DNA of 64,000 nt from Novosphingobium olei (GTDB lineage: Bacteria > Pseudomonadota > Alphaproteobacteria > Sphingomonadales > Sphingomonadaceae), in NCBI RefSeq assembly GCF_012927405.1, contig NZ_JABBGM010000006.1, positions 1 to 64,000 on the forward strand, in the 5' to 3' direction. The first letter of the stretch is position 1. Each line of letters begins with the position of its first letter. The notes under the pieces are model-generated. The model made no database searches. It saw nothing but the letters and a program-made list of their open reading frames with translations, and was not told where the DNA came from. Made by a program: the position numbers and the translations under genes. Below, one piece after another: positions 1 through 6,506 of the stretch.

Positions 1-1
1 T

Positions 2-127
2 CAGGTCACCGGCACCGGATGGGCCGATCTGCGCGACGATGGCTGGCTCGAAGGCGAAATCGCCTACGATAATGGCGACGACACAACCTTCATCGCCAAA
101 CCGTGGCCTTTTTCAGCAGCCTGCTAG
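2..127 (+). CDS. C-terminal end of unknown phage-region protein (partial)
   Basis: The window opens inside this gene; only the last 41 residues are visible, ending in KPWPFSAAC and TAG. The visible part is acidic and glycine-rich (GTGWADL, GEIAYDNGDD) with no motif I can assign to a function. It sits at the head of the rightward phage gene series. The real start is outside the window. Confidence 0.5.
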   Translation, partial: QVTGTGWADLRDDGWLEGEIAYDNGDDTTFIAKPWPFSAAC

Positions 128-191
128 AGGGCATCGCCTCGCTGATGTTCTACGCGCGCTTCCACGAAGCCCAGCGTGGGGAGGCGTGATC

Positions 192-581
192 GTGGCCGAC
201 CCGATTTCCTTCGACGCCATCGTCAGGGCGCTGACGCCGACCCTCAACCCAGACGCGCCGATCTTGGAAGCCTGGGCACGCAGGGTCGAGGCGCATGCCA
301 AGGCTAGCGCCATCGACGCGAGTGACGAGGCGGCGCAACCGTATTGGGACATCATCACCGAGTGCGACAAGCTTATCCACTCGACCGTCGCCAAGACGCC
401 GAAGGGCGTCGAGGTGCAGGTCTGGACCGCGCTTCACAACAGCTCAGCGTACTTGCGCGATGAGGAAGCGGCCATCATCGCGATGGACCTCGACTATGTG
501 AGCGCCCACGCGAAAGACTTCGACTGGGATGCCATGTCGATGATCGCCGCGCTTCGGTCCCTACGGGCGATGGAGGCATGA
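192..581 (+). CDS. Unknown small phage-region protein
   Basis: A 129-residue soluble protein beginning MADPISFDAIVRAL. The GTG at 192 was chosen because GGGGAGG at 178-184 sits seven bases upstream; an in-frame GTG at 186 is too close to that site. The protein is acidic, with no membrane segment and no recognised domain. Its 3' end overlaps the next gene's potential ATGA. The function is unknown; being first in a coupled series suggests an early or accessory phage gene. Confidence 0.6.
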   Translation: MADPISFDAIVRALTPTLNPDAPILEAWARRVEAHAKASAIDASDEAAQPYWDIITECDKLIHSTVAKTPKGVEVQVWTALHNSSAYLRDEEAAIIAMDLDYVSAHAKDFDWDAMSMIAALRSLRAMEA

Positions 582-583
582 TC

Positions 584-910
584 ATGGCCAGCCATTCCTT
601 TGCAGCGCTGCCCGTCGACATGCTTGCCGACGCCATCGCCCGCCTGAGCCGCGACGAAATCGAAGCGCTTACCGAACACCTGATCGATCGGCTCGACACG
701 CTGGACGGCGATCCCGACCTTGAGGACGACGATCCGGCCGGCGGCAATCCCGAGGATGTCGGCGAGCACGATTACTCTCGCGGGCTCCCGCGGCCGATAT
801 TTGGCGTCGACCAGACGCGCCTTCCGCTCAATGCCAAGAAGGTATGGGAGCGCTGGTGGTTCAACGAGCATGCTGGCGTGGCAGAAATCCGCCCAGGTCT
901 TCGGCCATGA
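584..910 (+). CDS. Unknown acidic protein with Asp-rich stretch
   Basis: A 108-residue protein starting MASHSFAALPVDMLADAI. ATG 584 is preferred over ATG 578 because GGAGG at 572-576 is seven bases upstream of it. Residues about 38-60 form an Asp/Glu-rich run (LDGDPDLEDDDPAGGNPEDVGEHD, quoted here only as composition), resembling small conserved proteins common in alphaproteobacterial prophages. It has no catalytic motif or membrane segment. The next gene starts inside its stop codon. The function is unknown. Confidence 0.6.
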   Translation: MASHSFAALPVDMLADAIARLSRDEIEALTEHLIDRLDTLDGDPDLEDDDPAGGNPEDVGEHDYSRGLPRPIFGVDQTRLPLNAKKVWERWWFNEHAGVAEIRPGLRP

Positions 911-1158
911 TCCGGCTCGCGATCGACCGGCGCCGCGCGCGCCTTGCCCCTTGGCCGGCCAATGACAACCGCGGCGGCGCAATCACGCGAGAGCATCGGC
1001 GTCTCGGTATCATGCTCGACTGGTGGGCCGGCGAGCTTGAACGCATCTACGGCAGCCGCCCGCCGATCGGCTGCGATCGAGGCTGGTGGCGCAAGGAGTT
1101 CGCAGAGGCGCGCTTTCGTGTCGGCGAATTCAGGGCCCGAATTAAATCTCTCGGCTGA
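907..1158 (+). CDS. Unknown small basic protein
   Basis: An 83-residue, Arg/Trp-rich protein starting MIRLAIDRRRARLAPWP, whose ATG overlaps the preceding TGA as ATGA, implying translational coupling. It has several Trp residues (ML-DWWAGELERIYG, GWWRKEF) and no recognised domain. It is the last gene of the first coupled set before a 233-base gap. Confidence 0.55.
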   Translation: MIRLAIDRRRARLAPWPANDNRGGAITREHRRLGIMLDWWAGELERIYGSRPPIGCDRGWWRKEFAEARFRVGEFRARIKSLG

Positions 1159-1390
1159 GAACCCAGGACGGGTGTTCACGAAGTTCGAGATTTTTTTCGG
1201 GACCTATCTGTCCGACTTCAATCAGGAGATTTCCGCCGATTGCTTCGACCTGCGTCATAGGAAATTCCTGGCCGCCCGATGTCACAAGCCAGGGAGTTTT
1301 GCACAGCTGCGCGTACGACTCGCGCATTTCTGCTGGCGTCACTCGCCAGCGTTCACATATGTTCCGGTAATCCGAAGAAGGAGAGTCCAC
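1142..1390 (-). CDS. Possible leftward small protein (doubtful)
   Basis: An 82-codon reading frame opening with GTG at 1390 and ending TAA, overlapping the 3' end of the 907-1158 gene. Its translation (containing RNICERWRVTPAEMRESYAQ) has plausible protein composition, and it would fill an otherwise empty gap. No good ribosome-binding site precedes it, its start lies under the ribosome-binding site of the gene at 1392, and codon choice is only weakly biased. It could be a leftward control protein, or this may simply be a regulatory gap. Confidence 0.25.
   Translation of the reverse strand: MDSPSSDYRNICERWRVTPAEMRESYAQLCKTPWLVTSGGQEFPMTQVEAIGGNLLIEVGQIGPEKNLELREHPSWVLSREI
1332..1350. repeat. 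7-bp inverted repeat in control region
   Basis: GCTGGCG and CGCCAGC flank a five-base centre (TCACT). It lies 42 bases upstream of the first helix-turn-helix gene, so an operator or a transcript hairpin is possible. No T-run follows it. Confidence 0.4.
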
Positions 1391-1391
1391 T

Positions 1392-1577
1392 ATGCAAAGT
1401 GCCCAATGCCCCGAGCAGCTGGCTTACACTGTCGAGGATGCAGCTCGCGTCTCGACAATTGGCCGTACCCATATCTACGCGCTCATCAATCAGGGCCGTT
1501 TGAAAGCGACGAAGGTGGGTAAGCGCACCCTGATCCCAGCTGATAGCCTCAAAGCATTGGTTGCTGGGGAGGTCTAA
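1392..1577 (+). CDS. AlpA/excisionase-like HTH DNA-binding protein, copy 1
   Basis: A 61-residue protein made almost wholly of one MerR-type winged helix of the excisionase/AlpA kind: Y-T-V-E-D-A-A-R-V, then HIYALINQGRLKATKVG and KRTLIPADSL. Such proteins bind DNA as excisionases, recombination directionality factors or transcription activators in phages and plasmids. AAGGAGAG precedes ATG 1392 at a good distance. Two relatives lie at 1726 and 2240. Which of the three roles it plays cannot be told from sequence. Confidence 0.8.
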   Translation: MQSAQCPEQLAYTVEDAARVSTIGRTHIYALINQGRLKATKVGKRTLIPADSLKALVAGEV

Positions 1578-1579
1578 CC

Positions 1580-1608
1580 GAATCCCCGACCACAGGGGCC
1601 GGGGATTC
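1580..1608 (+). terminator. Stem-loop after first HTH gene
   Basis: GAATCCCCG (1580-1588) pairs perfectly with CGGGGATTC (1600-1608) across an 11-base loop, starting three bases after the stop codon of the 1392 gene. There is no U-tract, so it may be a weak or rho-assisted terminator, or an attenuator that separates the first HTH gene from the rest. Confidence 0.5.
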
Positions 1609-1725
1609 GCGCGACTAACTTGGCGGTTGCATCGCGCGACGTACCTAACCCCGTTCAATGACATTCGCAAATCGCGACCTGCGTGCGTCCGGTGAGGGCG
1701 GCGCGGAAGAACAAGGGTTGACGTC

Positions 1726-1932
1726 ATGGATCATGATAATCGAGCTGCGGCAGCGACTGCGGCGGAACCTCTCGCATACAGTATTGCGGAAGCGAGCCGC
1801 GTGACCACGCTGTGCAAGTCCCAAATTTACAACCTCATCCGCGCTGGAAAGCTTGAAGCCCGCAAGCTTGGCCGGCGCACCCTGATCCCCGCGCGAAGCC
1901 TTCGCGCGCTGATCGAAGGGGAGGGCTTGTGA
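1726..1932 (+). CDS. AlpA/excisionase-like HTH DNA-binding protein, copy 2
   Basis: A 68-residue paralogue of the 1392 gene: the domain runs from YSIAEASRV through SQIYNLIRAGKLEARKLG to RRTLIPARSLRALIEG, after a short Ala-rich N-terminus. AAGGG lies eight bases before ATG 1726. The stop overlaps the next start (TGATG), so it heads a coupled run of genes up to the primase-helicase. A role as activator or repressor of that run, or as a recombination directionality factor for the downstream serine recombinase, is inference. Confidence 0.8.
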   Translation: MDHDNRAAAATAAEPLAYSIAEASRVTTLCKSQIYNLIRAGKLEARKLGRRTLIPARSLRALIEGEGL

Positions 1933-2171
1933 TGGCCCAGCTTAATCGCGTTTCCGACCTGGCCCAACACCTGGACCGGCTTGCAGGTGAGCTGAGCTGC
2001 GCGGGCGATCTCGACGGCACATCCGCAGCCTACTTTCAAAGCCGGTTGCTGCCGGTCTTGGCTGCCCTCGCTGACGTGGTGAAGGCAGCTCGAGTGGCGC
2101 TTGCACCGGCACTGCAAGAGGAAGCGTACCGCAGCGACGGGCGATCTGGAGGCCCGAGTCCGACGTCATGA
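1932..2171 (+). CDS. Unknown small helical protein
   Basis: A 79-residue protein starting MAQLNRVSDLAQHLDRLAG, whose ATG overlaps the upstream TGA. The first 60 residues are predicted helical and leucine-rich, and the tail is Ser/Gly/Pro-rich. No family recognised. It lies between two HTH paralogues, so a partner role is possible but unproven. Confidence 0.55.
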   Translation: MAQLNRVSDLAQHLDRLAGELSCAGDLDGTSAAYFQSRLLPVLAALADVVKAARVALAPALQEEAYRSDGRSGGPSPTS

Positions 2172-2239
2172 CGGCGGTAAAGATGCGCGCGTCAGCGCCG
2201 CACAGACCGGTTTCCAGAAACGTCAATGGAAGTCGCGTG

Positions 2240-2428
2240 ATGACAATTGCAGGCAATCCAGAACCGCTAACTTACAGCATTGCTGATGTTGTTCGGGCAA
2301 CGTCGCTCAGCCGGGCTCGGATCTATCAGCTGCTTTCGGCAGACAAGCTGCGCTCCGTGAAAATCGGGCGGCGCACGCTGGTCGATGCCCAAAGCCTCCG
2401 CGACCTCCTGCAGCGGGGGTGCGACTAA
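2240..2428 (+). CDS. AlpA/excisionase-like HTH DNA-binding protein, copy 3
   Basis: The third paralogue, 62 residues: YSIADVVRATSLSRARIYQLL, then DKLRSVKIGRRTLVDAQSL. ATG 2240 was chosen because the resulting N-terminus matches the length of the other two copies and GGAAG lies about eight bases upstream; an earlier in-frame ATG at 2168 would overlap the previous gene as ATGA and add 24 residues. The recognition helix differs from copies 1 and 2, so a different DNA target is likely. Confidence 0.75.
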   Translation: MTIAGNPEPLTYSIADVVRATSLSRARIYQLLSADKLRSVKIGRRTLVDAQSLRDLLQRGCD

Positions 2429-2619
2429 TGGCGAGGAGGAAAAAGGAAACCCCGCCGGGGATGGGCGGGGTCTCACTGAACACTGGTGACGACCGGTTCG
2501 AGCGCCGAGATACCTTAGAAGCGCTGCGGGCGCAAATCCTTATCGTGAAGGCTGGCGTGAGGCCGGAGCTTGCCGCGACGCTGGCTGGCTTTGCGTTTGG
2601 TGGGGGTGCGCATGGATAA
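2428..2619 (+). CDS. Unknown small protein
   Basis: A 63-residue protein starting MARRKKETPPGMGGVSLN, whose ATG shares a base with the upstream TAA. It has a basic N-terminus and a hydrophobic, glycine-ending C-terminus (LAATLAGFAFGGGAHG). No domain recognised. It is held in place mainly by its tight coupling to neighbours on both sides. Confidence 0.45.
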   Translation: MARRKKETPPGMGGVSLNTGDDRFERRDTLEALRAQILIVKAGVRPELAATLAGFAFGGGAHG

Positions 2620-2785
2620 CTGCGACACCGACTGGAAAGCCCGTCTTCAGCGCTACGACGACAAGCCGAATATCCACCAGCGGCACGCCGCGCGGGAGTT
2701 TGGACCGGTGCCCGAAGGCGGCGCGCGGGTCATCAGCTTCGCCAAACACGCTGCACTCAAGCAGGGAGGCGCAGATGTCGCCTGA
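2612..2785 (+). CDS. Unknown small protein
   Basis: A 57-residue hydrophilic protein starting MDNCDTDWKARLQRYDD. The start overlaps the previous gene by eight bases, so translation is probably coupled. No motif recognised. Confidence 0.5.
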   Translation: MDNCDTDWKARLQRYDDKPNIHQRHAAREFGPVPEGGARVISFAKHAALKQGGADVA

Positions 2786-2987
2786 GGATTTCGCCTATCG
2801 GCGCACATACCGGCTGCCGCGCGGTTACCAGGTCGAGTTCGTCTGGCACGCCGGAACGTTCTCGGCGCAGTGGGACCCAGCGTTGCCGCTCCGTAGGCTC
2901 GGGCTCAAGCTTTTTCCCCACTACCAGCGCGCTCGCGATGACTTCATTGCGTCGCTCGACTTGCCGATCGTGGTAGTGGATCTGTGA
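2775..2987 (+). CDS. Unknown small protein
   Basis: A 70-residue protein starting MSPEDFAYRRTYRLPRGYQV, rich in aromatic residues (VEFVWHAGTFSAQWD). It overlaps the previous gene by 11 bases, and GGGAGG at 2763-2768 precedes ATG 2775 by six bases, supporting the start. No family recognised. Confidence 0.55.
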   Translation: MSPEDFAYRRTYRLPRGYQVEFVWHAGTFSAQWDPALPLRRLGLKLFPHYQRARDDFIASLDLPIVVVDL

Positions 2988-3211
2988 TGGGCACGCTCCG
3001 CATGTACCAGGGCCAGCGGTACTGGGTCGCAGCCACCTCGACATATCGGCGGCCGGATGGCTCGCTCGCGGTCATGCTTCGCTGGGCTTCGCACTGCGCC
3101 TCCTGCGGCGCCGTGTTCGATTTCACTGCGCCAGCGACGGCGGCGAAGTTTGAGCCTAACCGCCGATGCCAGAAGCACAAGCGGCCCGGGCGCCGGGTGG
3201 GTGGCGTGTGA
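2987..3211 (+). CDS. Unknown small protein with zinc-ribbon-like cysteines
   Basis: A 74-residue protein starting MGTLRMYQGQRYWVAATS. HCASCGAVF is followed by a later C-Q-K-H, a spacing that could make a small metal-binding knuckle. Its stop overlaps the start of the primase-helicase (TGATG), which suggests a part in element replication; that is inference from position only. Confidence 0.55.
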   Translation: MGTLRMYQGQRYWVAATSTYRRPDGSLAVMLRWASHCASCGAVFDFTAPATAAKFEPNRRCQKHKRPGRRVGGV

Positions 3212-5124
3212 TGCATCCGCAAGCGCTGGGCCCGATGATGGGCAAGGTTGCCGAGGCTCTTCTCGGGACGCCGAACGAGCGCCTTTCGAGGCCGCGGGAC
3301 GGGGTTCTCCGCTTCGGCTCTCATGGATCGATGGAAGTGAGCATCCGCGATGGCTGGTTTGCTGATCACGAATCCGATGTGCGCGGAGGCGTGCTCGACC
3401 TGATCAAGCACAAGGGCGGGGCCGCCAACGATGCAGCCGCGTTCCGGTGGCTTGAAGAGCGAGGGATCAAGGAGGCCGCTCCTCTGGAAGGGCGGCAGCA
3501 GCAAGCGTCGAGATTCTACGATTATCGCGATGAAACCGGGCAAACTGTGTTTCGTGTCGAGCGCAAGCAGCGCGGGCAGGAGAAGACATTCCTTCAGCAT
3601 GGGCCAGATGGGGCTGGAGGCTTTCATTGCAAGCCAGGGTGCATGCAAGGTGTGCGGCGGGTTCTCTATCGGCTCCCGGAACTGGCCGCCGCCGATCCTT
3701 CGGAGATCGTGTACTACTGTGAGGGCGAGAGAGACGCCGACCGTCTGGCGCGCGACGGACTCGTCGCCACTACCCATCCCGGCGGCGCCGGAAAATTCGA
3801 CCCTGTATCACATTGCATCGCCGAACACCTCGCCGGCCGGCGTGTGGTCATCCTTCAGGATAACGACGAAGCAGGGGCTAAGCATGCAGCAGCGGGCCTG
3901 AAAAAGCTCAGCGCCGTTGCAGAGCGGGCGATTTCCCTCCTGCTTCCCGGACTTCCACCAAAGGGTGACGTGTCCGACTGGTTGGCCGCTGGAGGGTCGG
4001 CATTCGAGCTTCAGCAAAAGGCTGAGGCGGCTTTCGCCGATGCTGATGCACCAGCGGAATTGCTGCAGACGCTCGACCTCGCCGACCTGTCGACCCGGCA
4101 GCCGGTGCCAAAGAGCTTCGCGATCGAGCGGCTCGCGCCGCTGGCCGAGGTGACGCTGTTCACGGGCCCGGGCAGCGCCGGCAAGAGCTTGCTGGGACAG
4201 CAGATGGCCACGTGCGCCGCTGCCGGCCTGCCATGTCTTCGGCTCGCTGTGGAGCCCGGGCCAGCGCTCTACCTCACCTGCGAGGACGACGCCGAGCAGC
4301 TGCACTGGCGCCAGGCGCATCTCTGCGATGCTCTCGGCGTGCCCATGGCCAGCCTCGCCGGGAAGCTCCATCTCGTGAGCCTGCGCGGCGCGCTCGACAA
4401 CGAGCTGGGCACTTTCACGCCCGACGGTCGGATGCACCTCGCTCCTGCCTATCATCGGCTCGTGGCGACGCTCCAATCGATCGGCGCCCGGCTCGCGTTC
4501 CTCGACAATGTCGCCCACCTCTTTGCCGGCAACGAGAATGACCGCGGCGACGTCACTCGCTTCGTTAGCTTGCTCAATAGGCTCGCCAGCGACACCGGCG
4601 CCGCGATCATCCTGCTAGGCCACCCGAACAAGAGCGGCGACGACTACAGCGGCTCGACTGCCTGGCTCAACGCTGTGCGATCGCAATTCAACATCGAGCA
4701 CGACGTCGAGACCGATATCCGCAAGCTCAAGATCGGGAAGGCCAACTATGCGCAGAAGGGTGACGCCTTCCGGTTCATGTGGCGTGACTGGGCTTTCGTG
4801 CACGAGGACGACCTGCCCGCCGATACCGCGCGGCAGATGCGCGAGACCGTACTCGCCAACGCCGACAACAAGCTCTTCCTCACCTGCCTTGCCGAGCGCA
4901 ACAAGCAGCGCCGCCATGTCAGCGAGAAGCCCACTGCCCAGAATTTCGCACCTAAAGTTTTCGAGGCGATGCCGGAGAGCAAGGGCATCGGACGAAAGCG
5001 GCTCACTGATGCGATGGATCGCCTCTTCCGGATTGAGGCTATCGAGCGCGGCTTTCTCTGGCGGGACACCGGCGAAGGGAGGGACATTCATGGCCTCCGC
5101 GAGACTTCCGATAAACCTTCGTGA
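3211..5124 (+). CDS. Phage/plasmid primase-helicase (TOPRIM plus RecA-like ATPase)
   Basis: A 637-residue replication protein. The N-terminal part (about 20-90) looks like a primase-associated fold. A TOPRIM domain follows, with the catalytic Glu in EGERDAD (about 171) and the metal-binding DNDEAG (about 217-222). A RecA/RepA-type ATPase comes next, with Walker A GPGSAGKS (319-326) and Walker B LAFLDN (about 428-433), and the C-terminus resembles a winged helix. ATG 3211 overlaps the upstream stop. By family it primes and unwinds DNA at the element's own origin. The repeat tract directly downstream is a good candidate for that origin. An intact gene this size argues that autonomous replication was kept. 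Confidence 0.88.
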   Translation: MHPQALGPMMGKVAEALLGTPNERLSRPRDGVLRFGSHGSMEVSIRDGWFADHESDVRGGVLDLIKHKGGAANDAAAFRWLEERGIKEAAPLEGRQQQASRFYDYRDETGQTVFRVERKQRGQEKTFLQHGPDGAGGFHCKPGCMQGVRRVLYRLPELAAADPSEIVYYCEGERDADRLARDGLVATTHPGGAGKFDPVSHCIAEHLAGRRVVILQDNDEAGAKHAAAGLKKLSAVAERAISLLLPGLPPKGDVSDWLAAGGSAFELQQKAEAAFADADAPAELLQTLDLADLSTRQPVPKSFAIERLAPLAEVTLFTGPGSAGKSLLGQQMATCAAAGLPCLRLAVEPGPALYLTCEDDAEQLHWRQAHLCDALGVPMASLAGKLHLVSLRGALDNELGTFTPDGRMHLAPAYHRLVATLQSIGARLAFLDNVAHLFAGNENDRGDVTRFVSLLNRLASDTGAAIILLGHPNKSGDDYSGSTAWLNAVRSQFNIEHDVETDIRKLKIGKANYAQKGDAFRFMWRDWAFVHEDDLPADTARQMRETVLANADNKLFLTCLAERNKQRRHVSEKPTAQNFAPKVFEAMPESKGIGRKRLTDAMDRLFRIEAIERGFLWRDTGEGRDIHGLRETSDKPS

Positions 5125-5182
5125 TTTCCGAAAACCTCTCCGAAAACCTCCCGAAAACACCTTCCGAAAGCCTCCGGAAACC
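5125..5182 (+). repeat. Five helically phased TCCGAAAACC-like repeats (iteron-like)
   Basis: The CCG cores start at 5128, 5140, 5151, 5164 and 5174, spacings of 12, 11, 13 and 10 bases, close to one helical turn. Copies 1 and 2 are identical over CTCCGAAAACC or TTCCGAAAACC; later copies degenerate. A weaker copy lies at 5107-5117. Directly repeated, phased sites behind a replication gene are typical of initiator-binding iterons. Confidence 0.55.
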
Positions 5183-5209
5183 CGCAGGAATGAACCGCAA
5201 ACACCCCCC

Positions 5210-5224
5210 TATATATAATATATA
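5210..5224. other. AT-only run, candidate unwinding element
   Basis: Fifteen consecutive A/T bases (TATATATAATATATA) in a very GC-rich sequence, 27 bases after the last phased repeat and just before the GC-rich hairpin GCGGCC/GGCCGC (5231-5247). Repeats, AT-rich DNA and hairpin in this order resemble a theta-type origin. Confidence 0.45.
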
Positions 5225-5388
5225 CCGGGCGCGGCCTTCCGGGCCGCCCCGCTCGATATCAAGAGGGGCACAACCGGGGGTGGGAAAGCGCCTCGAAACC
5301 TCCCGCCCTTTCCATCCCGGCCAGTACGTGCGCATGCGCGCGAGAGCAGAACGGTGGCCGTGCCGACCCCTACATCAAAAGGGCAACG

Positions 5389-5430
5389 TTTTGAGGGAGG
5401 CCGCAAAGTATCCCTTTGCATCCCTCAAAA
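5389..5430. repeat. Nested inverted repeat upstream of serine recombinase
   Basis: The outer arms TTTTGAGGGA (5389-5398) and TCCCTCAAAA (5421-5430) pair perfectly over 10 bp. Inside them GCAAAG (5403-5408) pairs with CTTTGC (5414-5419). It could be a recombinase subsite, an operator or a cruciform. A further CATCAAAAG at 5373-5381 pairs with CTTTTGATG at 5476-5484. Confidence 0.6.
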
Positions 5431-5482
5431 GATAAGTTGACGAATATGTGATAGTCACTCATAACTGCGAGGTATCTTTTGA
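5425..5482. promoter_or_regulatory. Symmetric 58-bp site overlapping the recombinase start
   Basis: TCAAAAGATA (5425-5434) and TATCTTTTGA (5473-5482) form perfect 10-bp arms, and the short palindrome GTGATAGTCAC (5448-5458) sits at the centre between them. The site runs up to the ATG of the serine recombinase. A res-like recombination site or an autoregulatory operator fits best. It is longer than a simple resolvase crossover site, so exact subsite limits are uncertain. Confidence 0.5.
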
Positions 5483-6075
5483 TGGGAAAGCGTCAGATGA
5501 GCCGCATCGCCTATTTCCGGGTCTCGACCTCCGACCAGAGCATCGAAGCGCAGCGTTCAGCTATGGCTGGCACCTTCGATCGTGAATTTAAGGATGAGGG
5601 CATCAGCGGTGCCACGCTGGCAGCAAATCGCCCGGGCTTCGCCGCGTTGCTTGAGTACGTTCGCGAGGGCGATACGGTGTGCGTCTACGCCGTCGACCGC
5701 TTAGGCCGCGACGCCCTCGATGTGCAGGCCACCGTGCGGCGGCTGCTGAATCGTGGCGTGACGGTTGATATCCATGGTCTCGGCCCGATTGGCAGAGGTG
5801 TTGGCGAGCTGGTGCTTGCTGTCTTGGCGCAGGTCGCGGACATGGAGCGGCAGCGCATCGCCGAGCGCACCGCCGCCGGGCGTGAGGCTGCAAAGGCGTC
5901 CCTCGCTGCAACCGGCAAAACGCATCGTGGCAAGGCCAGCCTCGGCCGCCCCAAGGTCAAGGATGCGAGTGAGGTGGCGGCCTGGCGCAAGCAGAACGGC
6001 GCCAGCATCGCGGCGACAGCGGCGCACTTCGGCATCTCGACGGCAAGCGTGTCGCGATACTGTGCTGGCGGGTGA
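5482..6075 (+). CDS. Serine recombinase (resolvase/invertase family)
   Basis: A 197-residue small serine recombinase. The N-terminal catalytic domain has the nucleophile Ser in YFRVSTSDQS (Ser15 from ATG 5482), GISGA, the conserved YAVDRLGRD arginines and a long E helix ending MERQRIAERT. The C-terminus carries a helix-turn-helix (SIAATAAHFGISTASVSRY). The length matches Tn3 resolvases and Hin/Gin invertases, not the large serine integrases. ATG 5482 follows GAGG at a workable distance; ATG 5497 is an alternative. It probably resolves or inverts DNA at the adjacent inverted-repeat site. It is unlikely to be the tRNA-targeting integrase. Confidence 0.9.
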   Translation: MGKRQMSRIAYFRVSTSDQSIEAQRSAMAGTFDREFKDEGISGATLAANRPGFAALLEYVREGDTVCVYAVDRLGRDALDVQATVRRLLNRGVTVDIHGLGPIGRGVGELVLAVLAQVADMERQRIAERTAAGREAAKASLAATGKTHRGKASLGRPKVKDASEVAAWRKQNGASIAATAAHFGISTASVSRYCAGG

Positions 6076-6092
6076 TTGATCTTGGATGAATA

Positions 6093-6122
6093 TCCGGGCC
6101 CTCACGAAAGCGAGAGCCCGGA
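6093..6122 (+). terminator. Stem-loop after recombinase
   Basis: TCCGGGC (6093-6099) pairs with GCCCGGA (6116-6122), with a short inner CTC/GAG stem, 18 bases after the recombinase stop. No U-run follows. A second inverted repeat, TCGACCGG/CCGGTCGA, lies at 6138-6170. Termination here would separate the recombinase from the leftward genes beyond. Confidence 0.45.
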
Positions 6123-6270
6123 CGTTCATGGGGGAGGTCGACCGGAGCTCTGCCCAGGAGTGCCGGTCGAAGCCTTAGATACGGCGCCATAGTTTCTGCT
6201 GGGCTAAGTCGGGTGTACGTAATCCTCGGTACCTGATGCGCCAATCGGCCGCCTCCACGTCGACGCTTTG

Positions 6271-6444
6271 TCAGCCAAAGTCCGAATAGGGCTCAACCGC
6301 CGCCTTCGCCATGCGATCGGCATCCCAGTAGGCGGCATGGAAAAGCTTGTGCGCCCGAGCCCTTACGCGAGGGTCCGGGTGCAAAAGCCGCGCCTCGGCA
6401 AAGCGCTCTTGGCGAGCACGGCGAAGTATAGGGGGAAGTTGCAT
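6271..6444 (-). CDS. Unknown small leftward protein
   Basis: A 57-residue protein, MQLPPILRRARQERFAEARL and so on to YSDFG. AGGAGA lies seven bases before the ATG, giving one of the better ribosome-binding sites of the element, and the composition (LHPDPRVRARAHKLFHAAYWDADRM) looks like a real protein. It follows another leftward gene at 6507-6752 and probably shares its transcript. No known domain. Confidence 0.6.
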   Translation of the reverse strand: MQLPPILRRARQERFAEARLLHPDPRVRARAHKLFHAAYWDADRMAKAAVEPYSDFG

Positions 6445-6506
6445 GCGAGGTCTCCTGAGTTACCCGGCGCGAACTGCGCCAAGGTAGTAATCTCAGGATA
6501 GGATGA

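Larger units (their letters stand above)
5125..5481. other. Non-coding interval between primase-helicase and recombinase
   Basis: These 357 bases hold phased TCCGAAAACC-type repeats, an AT-rich run, a GC-rich hairpin (5231-5247) and the inverted-repeat array ahead of the recombinase. I see no credible gene here; the open frame across it is explained by the repeats. Confidence 0.7.

Noticed and set aside
107..189. Possible -1 frameshift at the T-run 109-113 extending the first gene to a stop at 187
   Set aside because: The shifted reading (FFSSLLEG...) is open, but the unshifted ending KPWPFSAAC is itself a plausible natural terminus and no slippery heptamer is in frame.
5121..5435. A 104-codon open frame after the primase-helicase
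   Set aside because: It only spans the phased repeats and the hairpin, has a low-complexity Ser/Lys/Pro product and no ribosome-binding site.
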